Assembly: GCA_023101725.1 (NCBI GenBank)
Contig: JALJCO010001089.1
Location: 1-64,000, forward strand
Source: Atherinomorus stipes
Lineage: Eukaryota > Chordata > Actinopteri > Atheriniformes > Atherinidae
Direction of reading: 5' to 3'
Length of the DNA stretch: 64,000 bases
Part shown: piece after piece, positions 9,828 through 20,200 of the stretch
Layout of the letters: the number at the start of each line of letters is the position of its first letter
Position numbering within the stretch: position 1 is the first letter of the stretch
Made by a program: the position numbers and the translations under genes
Notes under the pieces: model-generated
The model's database searches: none
Seen by the model: only the letters and a program-made list of their open reading frames with translations
What the model was told of the DNA's origin: nothing

Positions 9828-12235
9828 TAGATCGAGGTCGATCAATTAATCGTTTTGGCCGATTAATCGGCGCCGATAGGACGTTTTACAAACTATAGGT
9901 ATCGGCTGAACTTGGCTTCTACAGTTGCCGATGGCTGCAGTTTTTTCCACAGCGCCATGAAGGGCTGCTCTCTGATCACTGAGGGGCGGGGCTGCTCTTG
10001 GACAGAGAGAGTGATGGGGGGGTGAGTGCAGGCAGCAGGAGGACAGAAGTGGTCCAGGTGGAAATTATACCGAGTGCAGTAACATCAGTTAGTGCAATAC
10101 AACCTTCACGAGTTGAAACTCAACCATCAAAACCTCCTTGGAGGAGGCAGCAAGTAGCGGTTGTTCAACAAGCAGAAACGTGACTCATATTTCAGCAGAA
10201 ACAGCCACCGGCATGTTTGACCACGGTGCTTGGTAAGCTAACAACGAACAGCTTAAGAACAAAGTAGATGAAAGCTGTATGTAGCCGCTTTCACACTTAC
10301 GTGGCAGAATATGCCGTAAAGTCCATCCGCTATTTAATCAGAGAGGTCTAACAACGCGCCGCTTCCTCAGGGACAAGTCCGCCTCAGCTCCGAGGTAAGA
10401 GAGTTTGAATGTAAACGGAATAAAAGTCAAAGTCTGCACTATTGATTACTGAGGACGACTTTAAAGTTCGGCTGAAACCGTAAGTTATCTTCTCATTTTT
10501 AAAGGCGATTATTTGTTACGTATATATGCAATAACCAGGCAGAACGGACTGTCAACTGTCATCTTTACTTTGGTTACCAAGCAACTAACTATAACCATTA
10601 CATCTCAGTTACTAGCATTCTGATTGGTTCCTGTGGAACCAGCTGTTAACCCTTTACACAACATTATTTGTCATGTGGGGGCCACGGCGAGGCGTCATGT
10701 TTAATCACCTCCACTGTCACTCCTGACTTCGATAACCGGTCCCTGTTAGTCCGCTCAGTTCGGGTCTTGCAGGTTTGATTCCGCCACACAAACCAGTTTC
10801 AAGCTGTCCTGGAACCATCCTTCACGTATTTTAGCGCTTCTAAAACCGTGTGTAGAACAATCATCCCACAGCGACGGGATACCGCCGACATCACGTCTAT
10901 GAGGGATTTCCAGCCGCTGCTGCAGCATCATTTAAACATGGATATTTATGTGAAAACACGTCTGATTGATGTGATCTTAGTTTGTCATGAATCTTAAAAT
11001 TTGGCAAATTCTTGTAAACTTCAGTGCTAGCGGAAACAGACCAGCCCCCCACTCAATTTGTGTCCAGATATGACTGAGTTTATAGTGACTTTGCTGTTGC
11101 TGCAGTGGAAAAATATGTAGCCTAGTTATGAATGAATGAATTCCTGTTGTGATTTTACTCTTTTAAAGAAAGATCGTTAAAAATCAAAAAAGATTTGTTG
11201 ATTAATAACAAGACTGTTTAAAATGGATAAAATGGAGATAAAATCTGAACATACCCTCCACTACAGCTAGTTAGTGGTTACAGTCTATGTGAGGATGAGA
11301 GAACCACAGTCCAACTTCCTTCACTATACGTCTGTTTAACAAGTTGTTTTGTGAATATTATTTTTTATGGCATAGAGTGCCATCACTCACATAAATGTGA
11401 CGGACCTCTTCATTTTCTAATAGCTATGTTTTTGTTTCTAAAAAATCTATTAATGGCCTATATAGGCTATTTATCAATCAGCTATATACACACAACATTG
11501 AATTTTTTTCGCATGGGGGGGTATCGGCCGAACAAATCGGCTATCGGCTTTTTCCTGCTCCAAACTATCGTTATTATATCGGCCTTTAAAGGGACACTGT
11601 GTAATCGGGAGCAGCTCCCTCGTACTTTTCATGCTGCATTCGCGTGAAACCGGGCAGACGGACGACAGCCGATGCATGTAAAGTTATCACCAGCCTCTAT
11701 GTGAAGACGTGGTCCGTCAGTTACAGTGACATCAGTCCACATCTGATTTGTTGTCATGGCGATGTCGTATTGTTTTCCCTGACCCATGTTTTACCGTCTT
11801 TCGCTCGGCTTCATTGATTAAAATGACATCTGGTTTGTTACCGACGGCCGTCTGCCCGACTGCACGTGAACGCAGCATCAGTGAGACGCTGGTTTCTCCC
11901 TCTGCAGCGCGGTGACTTTTCAAAGGCATTACCTCGAACTGAGCTGAAAACTCCAGTGTGTCCGGTGAGTTTCTGTTTTCCTTTTTTTTCGCTTCTCCTG
12001 AACGCAAAAACATGGCGATACGACATGGCAGCCCCCACCGAGCCGCCCCGCTCGATGTGTAAATGAATGATACGAACGGCAAATTTAGAACTTAGAGGAG
12101 CACTTCAGTTTGTTGATGGGAGTGATTACTGATTATTTGGTTCAAAAGTGTTCTTTCATTAATCAGTTTTTGTGAATAAAACACAGGTGAACTTACACAA
12201 TATCCCTTTAAAAATCCACTATCGGTCGACCTCTG
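9828..12235. mobile_element. hAT element with complete ends and 8-bp target duplication
   Basis: The left end TAGATCGAGGTCGATC and the right end, read inward, CAGAGGTCGACCGATAG are inverted repeats of the TAGAGGTCGACCGAT type. Perfect 8-bp duplications GTTGGTAG flank it (9820-9827 and 12236-12243). A paralogous locus at 13120-13127 has one GTTGGTAG and no insert: the exact empty site. No transposase frame is evident, so it is probably non-autonomous or decayed. A 618-bp TTAA element is nested near its right end, and its right 280 bp match 2790-3067. Confidence 0.9.
11590..12207. mobile_element. TTAA-target MITE nested in the hAT
   Basis: The ends are AGGGACACTGTGTAA and, inward from the right, AGGGATATTGTGTAA. 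TTAA duplicates stand at 11586-11589 and 12208-12211. The related hAT at 2790-3067 has the unfilled site with one TTAA at 3040-3043. Small size and lack of a transposase mark it as non-autonomous. Confidence 0.88.
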
Positions 12236-12342
12236 GTTGGTAGATCACATCGTGATGAACAGCTGATCCAGCTGTCAGGATCTGTAGTGTAAACTTCAGA
12301 AAATTTTGCTCCAGACAAATATAATTAAACTAAAACAGACCC

Positions 12343-12406
12343 AGGTCCTGATCCTGGTCCTGGTTCTGATCCTGGTCCTGATCCTGGTTCTGGTTCTGGA
12401 TCATTC
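12343..12406 (-). pseudogene. Half of an NLR type A repeat exon (chimeric)
   Basis: The acceptor side and the Pro-Gly-Ser minisatellite part of a type A exon are intact. The second half (FSLVSFKSDRS...SSEER and the donor) is missing. The exon instead joins, at about 12343, to the sequence ...AAACAGACCC that elsewhere (3160-3176) continues into unrelated DNA. A deletion or unequal crossover explains this. Without a donor site it cannot function as an ordinary exon. Confidence 0.8.
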
Positions 12407-12587
12407 CTGTAAATAAAGATGGTTTCATGATTTCACTTCTGAATTCTGAAATTGCTCAACAACATTTCATAAAAACAAGAATCTGGAAGACAAATCAGAA
12501 ACGATCAGATTTTAAACATCTGAAACAACTGAAACTAGTTTCCATCTGAAATATGATCCAACCTCCACTGAACCCTGAGATACTCAC

Positions 12588-12716
12588 CATCGCTCTGAGG
12601 AAGCACCAGCTCTGAATCTTATAGGCACATCCATCGACCGGTCACTCTTCAAGGACACACTGCTGGGTTCTGGTCTGACTTCAGGTCCAGGTCCAGTTCC
12701 AGTTCTCGGTCGCTTC
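12588..12716 (-). CDS. NLR gene 2, N-terminal repeat exon (type B)
   Basis: A 129-bp exon, phase 2-2, with acceptor ATTCACAG and donor GTGAGT. It encodes a GTGTGPGPE run, RPEPSSVSLKSDRS and GASSER. Compared with 9279-9413 it has one Pro-Gly unit fewer, and the conserved Cys of SCVS is Ser. It remains fully open. Confidence 0.8.
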
Positions 12717-12795
12717 CTGTGAATCCACATGTTTGGTGTGAGTTGTGATCTCTGACATGAGAAGAGTCATGGACAGTTAGAGATGCTCATCTCAC

Positions 12796-12824
12796 CTCTG
12801 AGGGGTTTTAGAGGGAGGGGCTCC
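12796..12824 (-). pseudogene. Truncated NLR start-exon remnant (second copy)
   Basis: Same 29-base remnant and same breakpoint as at 9493-9521, with the donor preserved and the ATG part lost. Confidence 0.8.
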
Positions 12825-13119
12825 ACAGTGAATCCAATTTTATTGAATATTGCAAAAATTATTCAAGGGAACATCTTCTATACCACCTTTAATTTTTGTA
12901 AGGTCTTTAAAGTCTTAAAAAGGTATTGAAATTGACCTCAGGCTTCCTGAATACACCCTGTTTTTGATTTTGCAAGTATGCACCCCCGTCTTTGTTTTCA
13001 TTAGTTAGTTAGCTGGAATTATCTGAATTATACTACCAGCAGGGATGATGAATTATCTATGAAAAATCTCTGTACATCCAACCACAGACAGACTCGCAGT
13101 GTGATGCACATGCACAGCA

Positions 13120-13639
13120 GTTGGTAGATCACATCATGATGAACAGCTGATCCAGCTGTCAGGATCTGTAGTGTCAAACTTTAGTCCAGAGGCGCTCTTG
13201 AGACATCAATGGAGCAGGACGCAGGTTTGGAGTCTCCTGCCGATTTCAATAAAAATTGTATTTCATACGTGCTTTTCAGTCACAAGTGTAGTAATATCTA
13301 CTTCATACTACTTTGTATTACTTTTTGTCTGTAAATATAAGTTTGGACGACATCAAAATATAAAAAAGAACAAGAAAACCCAGAATATCATTCAGTCTCA
13401 GCTGAGGCCTAGTCTTCATACCGTGCCCTCACACTCAGGTAGGCCACCGGTTCCCGCTGTCCATTTCCATGTAGGCTAAAGGACTATTTATGGTCCCTTG
13501 TGTATTTAAATGGTGAGGTCTGTTTCATGCGTTGCCCTGCGTGGCTGCCTTCATACTTCCATACATCTTCTGCATTGCCATGGTTCATAAATTAGTTTGT
13601 CCGCTAAGCAGCAGTGCTGCCTGTCCCTGCGCCCTGGCA
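13120..13639. other. hAT empty site and anonymous flank
   Basis: GTTGGTAG at 13120-13127 is the unfilled target corresponding to the hAT at 9828-12235. Similarity to the other copies ends near 13175. The remaining sequence has no supported feature. Confidence 0.7.
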
Positions 13640-15945
13640 AATATGAAATGAAAAATACTTTATTTATCCCAGAAGGGGAATTCAACATTGTAAAAAGCTC
13701 ACTCTTTATCTTTACTTTTTTTTTCTTTTTTTTTTTGACAACATAACATTTATATGAACTAATGACAATAAAAAGTCAGTCAGTCTTGTTCTTTAGGGTG
13801 ATGCTGCTGGCAGGGACAAATTTCTGTATCTCTCCGTCCTACAGCGAACCTGACGCAGCCTCCCACTGAACACACTCTGTTGATTCTTCACCGTTTTATG
13901 GAGAGAATGGGAAGTGTCCTCCTTCATCTTCATCAGCTTGTGCAGCATTCTTTTCTTAACGATCATCTCCAGCGGCTCCAGAGTTATCCCCAGCACAGAA
14001 CCAGCTTTCTTGATCAGCTTGTTTAGTTTCTTCATGTCTCTGGTTCTGATGCTGCTTCCCCAGCAGATGCTGCAAAGCTGATGTCACTTTCCACAACAGA
14101 CTTGTAGAAGATCTGCAACATCTTGGTGCAGACGTTGAATGATCTCAGCTTCCTTAAGAAGTAGAGTCTGCTCTGACCTTTCTTGTAGATGTAGTCACTG
14201 TTGCATTTCCAGTCTAGTCTGTTGTCCAGCTGAACTCCAGGCATTTGTTGTTCTCCACCACCTCCACCTCCTCTTCCAGGATGTAGACAGGACTATGCTG
14301 CTTATTCTTGCTCCTCCTGAAGTCAACAATCATCTCTTTAGTCTTGCTGGTATTTAAGATGAGCTGATTGTTACCATTTCACAAACTGACTGACCAGTTC
14401 CCTGTACTCGGCTTCTTGTCCATCACTGATTCACCCCACAACTGCAGAGTCATCAGAGTATTTCTGCAGATGACAGGATCAGAGTTGTACTGGAAGTCTG
14501 AGGTGTACAGTGTAAAGAGGAATGGTGAGAGTACAGTTCCTTGTGGTGCTCCAGTGCTGCTGACCACCATCTCAGACACACAACCTTTCAGTCTCACAAA
14601 CTGTGGTCTGTTTGTTAGGTAGTCGTAAATCCAGGTGGTTGTGGAGGGATCCACCTGGAAGTTATGGAGCTTCTGACATAGCAAAGCAGGCTGAATAGTA
14701 TTAAAGGCACTTGAAAAATCAAAGAACATGACCCTCAAAGTGCTGCCTGACTGGTCCAGATGAGAGTGGGCTCTCTGAAGCAAGAAGATGATGGCGTCTT
14801 CAACCCCAAGCCCATTACGATATGTGAACTGTAATGGGTCCTGAAAGGTGTTCACTTGCTTGTTGAGGTGAGCCAGTAAGAGTCTCTCCAGGACTTTCAT
14901 GATGTGAGATGTCAGAGCAACTGGTCTGTAGTCATTTGGTTCAGCTGGTTGAGGTTTTTTAGGGACAGGAACAAGACAGGATGTTTTCCACAGCACAGGA
15001 ACTCTGTTCTGTCTCAGGCTGGTGTTAAAAAGGTGCTGGAGAACCGGACATAGTTGTTCTGAGCAGGTCTTGAGAACTCTGGGACTGACACCATCTGGAC
15101 CTGCAGCCTTGTTCCGGTTCAGTTTCTCTAGTTGTTTCTCCACCTGGTCACAGGAAACAGTCAGGCTGGAGGTGGAGACAGAGGAGGTCTCAGGATGTCC
15201 TGATGTGGAGGGAGATGAGGCTGTGTTCAAGTCCATGACTGAGCTGCAGGGTGACAGAGTGGAGGTGGGACAGGAAAGCTGTGGGCTCATGGAGGGTGTG
15301 TGGTGTGTTGGGTTGTTGGCAGGGGGGGAACTGAACCTATTGAAGAACATGTTCACTTCGTTAGCTCTGTCCAGACCTCCATCAGTCTGGTCCCCCTTTA
15401 ACTTGAAGCCAGTGATCTTCTTCATTCCTGACCACACATCCCTCACGTTGTTCTGCTGGAGCTGCTCTCCAACTTCTTCCTGTCGTCCTCCTTCACTTAT
15501 TGTGAAAACACTTCTTCTTGTGTTTTCAGTTGTTTTTGTGTGATCTTCAGTAACTCCCTGTCTCCATCCCTGAAAGCTTTCTCTTTGATGTTCAGCAGCT
15601 TTTTCAGGTCACTGGTGATCCAGGGTTTGTTATTGGGGAAGCACCTCACTGTTCTTGTTGGAACGATGTTGTCCACACAGAAGTTTATGTAATCTGTCAC
15701 ACACTCAGTCATGGCGTTGAAGTAATCTCCGTGAGGTTCACAGAGGACATTCCAGTCTGTGGCCTCAAAGCACCCTCTCAGAGCATCTTCGGCCTCAGTA
15801 GACCAGGTTTTAATCGTCCTCCTAATGACTGGTTGCTGCTGAACGATGGGCTTGTAGGTGGAGGTGAGAAGAACCAGATTATGATCTGATCTTCCTAAAG
15901 GAGGCAGGGCAGAGGAGCTGCATGCATTCTATGATGTTGTAGATG
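13640..15945 (-). mobile_element. Rex1-like LINE, 5' truncated, decayed
   Basis: On the minus strand the order is a short piece of endonuclease (a GRSDHN motif near 15890), a linker, reverse transcriptase and a C-terminal region. The element ends with a GGGATAAATAAAGTATTT-type 3' tail near 13650, as in fish Rex1/CR1-group LINEs. The 5' truncation inside the endonuclease is typical of target-primed insertion. No target duplication was identified. Confidence 0.8.
13793..15940 (-). pseudogene. Rex1-like endonuclease/reverse transcriptase ORF, frameshifted
   Basis: The coding remnant is split over at least four frames: 15497-15940 (endonuclease end and linker), 14379-15446 (RT), 14032-14244 and 13793-14035. 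RT motifs seen are NRNKAAGPDGV, FFDFSSAFNTI and STGAPQGTVLSPFLFTLY. The catalytic Tyr-Ser-Asp-Asp is still readable but in another frame from the rest of RT, so a frameshift lies just upstream, near 14470. The protein would make and insert cDNA of its own RNA; this copy cannot. Confidence 0.8.
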
Positions 15946-16260
15946 AGTGTATTTCCGGACACACTCACACAGCCTCTCCTCAAAAGCTCCATCCATGTCT
16001 ACAGATGCTCTCAGTTTGTTTGACGTCTTCTTTCTCAGGTGCTTTTATTAGGCTGTTTGGCCCCAGTGATTTTTGTGTTGTTTGCGTTCTGGTTCTTGTT
16101 CTTCTTCTCTGGTTTGTTCCTTTCGCTGGCTGCATATCAGCAACAGAGCTCAACACTGACCCCGCGGTTTCCAGTGGTATTGTTCCGTCTTCTGCGTCGA
16201 GTGAAGGACGATCAATCCCCTCGAAAATGCACCAAATTATGTGCGTAACCAGCGCAGACG
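15946..16260. other. Unassigned stretch, possibly L1 5' region
   Basis: Lies between the truncated Rex1-like LINE and the L1 ORF1 start. A motif TCTTCTGCGTCGAGT occurs near 16189 and again near 16291, a hint of a tandem or promoter-like repeat. No gene recognised. Confidence 0.4.
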
Positions 16261-16410
16261 ATGGACAAAACTGTCCCTCCAACTGCGTTCTGTCTTCTGC
16301 GTCGAGTAGAAATGGGCCCTAATCCTGACATTGCCTTTCTCAAGCTCGAGTTGCTGACTTCGCTAAGGGACAACATCGCCGGCATTTTAAAGAGGTTACT
16401 CCAGGAGACC
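16261..16410 (+). pseudogene. L1 ORF1 5' fragment, interrupted by BEL
   Basis: From an ATG at 16261 (or an in-frame one at 16312) the frame reads MGPNPDIAFLKLELLTSLRD, an L1 ORF1-type beginning of a coiled coil. It is cut by the BEL element and resumes after it at 24029 in the same frame. ORF1 proteins are RNA-binding chaperones of LINE particles. Confidence 0.65.
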
Positions 16411-16824
16411 TGTAGGAGCTAATTATCTTTTGTTAGTGTAAAATATATTCTTATTTTGAGGAGAATTTAGTTAAGGTTATTTATTTTTTGATATTTGTTT
16501 TGAGATTATGTTTCTTAGTTATTTAGTTGTTTCTTTGTTTTTGGTTAATTAGGACTAATTTGGGTGGATTAAGTTTATAAATAGGCTGTCAGTGGTAAGA
16601 CCAGCATGCATCTGGGTGGGCGTATGGTTTTTACCAGCGCAAAAGAAGTAGGAGAAAATGTTTGTTGTCTTCCTTGCTTGCAACGGCTAATAAACCGTCA
16701 AAACTAATGGACTTTGCCTGGAAAATGGACTTCTTTTGGCCTGCGTAAATTATTTGTCCACGGTGCATCTGTGGCCCCCTTTTTTGGAATTTTTGTTGTT
16801 TGTAAAGAAAGAAGGGCCACATCA
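16411..16824 (+). repeat. BEL/Pao 5' LTR
   Basis: 414 bp, beginning TGTAGGAGCTAATTATC and ending GGGCCACATCA, repeated at 23608-24023. It should hold the element's promoter. AT-rich sequence with TATAAATA at about 16574-16581 could serve as a TATA box. The tRNA primer site downstream was not identified. Confidence 0.92.
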
Positions 16825-17290
16825 TAAGTAAAAAACCTGCCCTGGATCAAGAGGACTGACTGCAGTCATCAATGGATTTTGGAACGTACTGGATCACGTT
16901 AAACCCCTGCCTTTGGATTAAAAGAAATAAAGGATCTCCTGGATGTTAAAAGGATAACGGAGGATGCGTCACACGAAGGCAAGGCCCATACAAAGGATCT
17001 GCTGCTGGATGCTCAAGTAAGCCATCAAAGGATTCTTCAAACTGGTATGTGATAATACTACATTACCGTAGTGGAAAACGGGTGGAACTACTGGAGTTTC
17101 AAGGAGAGTATATCACGACAAAGTTTAAAGTTTGCTGAGGCCAGCTGCGCTTCCGCTGTGTGATTGCGCAATACCAAGCTGTCAGCGTCTTGTCAGAAAG
17201 ATGCTCAAGATCTGATATTCTTACATTATAAGGTGTGGCAAAGTGATGATCTGTGTTGCGGAGTTTAAATAAGTCAAGAACAATACAAAA

Positions 17291-20200
17291 ATGTCTGATA
17301 CTAATGACAAACAAAGTGACGATAAAACGTCTGAAGCAAAAAGATGTGTTAAGTTTACCGAAAAGGGTCTGAGTCTTTACATTAAAACATGTCAAGAGAA
17401 AAGAAGTTTGAAATGCAGACAAGCTTCAAGGTATATGAAAAATGTCTTTGGGTTAATGGCATCAAAAGAAAATGTTGATGCAGTGGCTGCTGAGTTTGCA
17501 AGGTTTATGAGGTGCTATCAAGATGCAACAGAGACACAAGAATCTTTCTTAAGCTTGAATTTGCCACAAGAAGAAGTAACAAGACAAACAAATTATTTTC
17601 AGCTTAAAGTGACGAAGTTTTGTGAATTTATTGAAAAGACAAAGGCTTGGTTGATGGAAATGGGTTATGAATACACTGAACCAAATGTCTTAGATGATGA
17701 AAGTGTTGCCGATTCTGAGGAAATCCACCCTGAAGACAGCGCTTCCAATATTATTAATGCGCAATCTAATTCTGGGGTGCGCTCCCACCAATCACGGGCA
17801 TCTTCAACATTATCTGCACGCATTCAAGCGGAGGCAGAAAAAGCGGCGCTCGAGGAGCGTGTCGCTGCATTAAAGAAAAAACATTTAATCGAAGCTCAGG
17901 AGGAGGAGCTGAGAAAACAAAAGGAGCAACTAGCGTTGGAGGCGGAGTTGGCAGCAACAAATGCAAAGCTTCACGTCTTAGAAATAAATTCACTGTGCGG
18001 CTCAAAACGATCTGATGGAATGAATTTATATTTTGATAAAGGTCACGCACAAAAAGCGTCTCCACTGAATCCTGATGCAGAAACGTTCGTTTCTAAGGAA
18101 AGAAAGACAGCGGAGCAAGGTGCAGGAGTTGAGTTAAATCCTCAACCACAGGTTGTTAGGCCCAAACAAAAACAATATCAAACGTCAATGAATAATATGT
18201 TGATAAATAGGGATGCTTCAGCTCAGGTGACACAGTCAGTTGTTCAAAATCAGTCAATACCAGCACAGCTTCAATCCCCTGTTTTGACTGAGAACTGTCA
18301 GAATGATATTGTAAACATCATGCAAAGACAAAATGATATAACTGCACTTCTGGTTCAGCAAAACCTGTCTTCTGTTCTTCCATCAAGAAATATCCCTGTG
18401 TTCGATGGAGACCCTCTTCAATATAGATCTTTTATAAGAGCTTTTGAAAATGGAATAGAAGCTAAAACAGAGAATAAAACAGATTGTTTGCATTTTCTCG
18501 AGCAATATACAAGGGGGCAGCCCAGAGACTTGGTGCACAGTTGTCAGCACTTACCCCCAAATCAGGGTTATAGAAGAGCTAAAGATCTTTTGGCAGAACA
18601 TTTTGGAGATGAACATAAAATTGCTTCTGCATATATGGAACGGATTCTTACCTGGTCTCCTATAAAGAATGAAGATGTAAAGGCACTGCAGTCATTTTCT
18701 CTCTTTCTAAGAGGATGCTCCAACTTAACAGAGCAAATAGTGCACATGAAGGAGTTGGACTTACCATCAAATATGAGGAGCATTATTTTGAAGCTTCCTT
18801 ATAAGTTAAGAGAGAAATGGAGAACTGCTGCATGTGAGCTGCAAGAACAAAGGTGTCAAAGAGCAGTGTTTACAGATCTGGTTGGCTTTATTGAAAAGCA
18901 GGTTAGAATTGCTTCTGATCCACTTTTTGGTAACATTCAAGACTTGCACTCTGGGACCAGTCCAAAGGTTTCCACTTCCACAAAGTCAAGAAAAAGAGGA
19001 AGTACCTTTGCTACAAATGTCACTGCAGTAAAAGAAGTTAAATCTCTTCATGCAGAAAACAAGACTAAACCCTCTTCTACATACAGCTGTTTGTTTTGTG
19101 CACAAAGTAATCACTTACTGGATAACTGTTTGCAGTTTAAAGCAAAATTGCATAGAGATAAAATAAATTTCATCAAGGAGAAGGGAATTTGCTTTGGTTG
19201 TCTGAAAATAGGTCACACAAGTAAAACTTGTAAGAGTCGTTTGGATTGCAATATATGTCATCAAAGGCATCCTGGGGTCCTACATATAGATCAACAGGAT
19301 AAAGTTACATCTGTAGAGCAAATCCAAAAGAACCCTCATGTCAGTATTGCAACAGCAACAACCCAAACTTGTGGTCATATTGGGGCCGGTCATGAAGATG
19401 ACTCTGTTTTTTCCATTGTTGCAGTTCAAGTTAAGAGCAAGAAAAGTAACAAGATTGTCCAGACATATGCCTTTTTAGATCCTGGAAGTTCAGGTACATT
19501 CTGCACGGAAACTCTGGCAAGGAAGTTGAACCTGAGGGGTAAAAGAACAAACATTTTTCTGAGAACAATGGGTCAAAAGAAAATCGTCAGTACTCAGATT
19601 ATACCTGACTTGGAGGTGTCTAGCCTGGAAGGTGACGATTTCATTGACTTACCTGATGTTTTGACACAAAAGAGCATGCCTGTGTCCACAATAAATGTTC
19701 CCCGGCAACAAGATGTCAGTCAGTGGCCTCATCTGAAAGGAGTCAAGCTTCATGATATTGATGCTGAAGTGGATTTACTCATTGGGACAGATGCTGTAAA
19801 GGTGCTGGAACCGTGGGAGCTGATTAACAGTGTGGAAGGCGGACCTTATGCTGTCAGGACCAGGGTTGGCTGGGTCATAAATGGTCCACTCCGTGTGGTG
19901 AGCCACAGCCAGAGTAAAAGCCCCTATCATGCTGTAACAGCCAACAGAATTTCTGTTGAGCATCTCAAGGAAATGCTAATCAAACAGTACAACCATGATT
20001 TTCATGAAAAATCATCAGAGGAGCAGCTTGAGATGTCTGGTGAAGATGTGAAGTTCATGGAGATTGTCAATAACTCAGCTGAACTGATTGAAAATCATTA
20101 TCATATTGACTTACCTTTCAGACAGGAAAACCCCAACTTGCCAAATAATCGCTGCATTGCAGAGCAGCGCCTCCAGAGTCTGAAGAAAAGGTTTGATAAA

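Noticed and set aside
15022..15543. Plus-strand open frame of 173 codons
   Set aside because: Antisense shadow of the Rex1-like reverse transcriptase.
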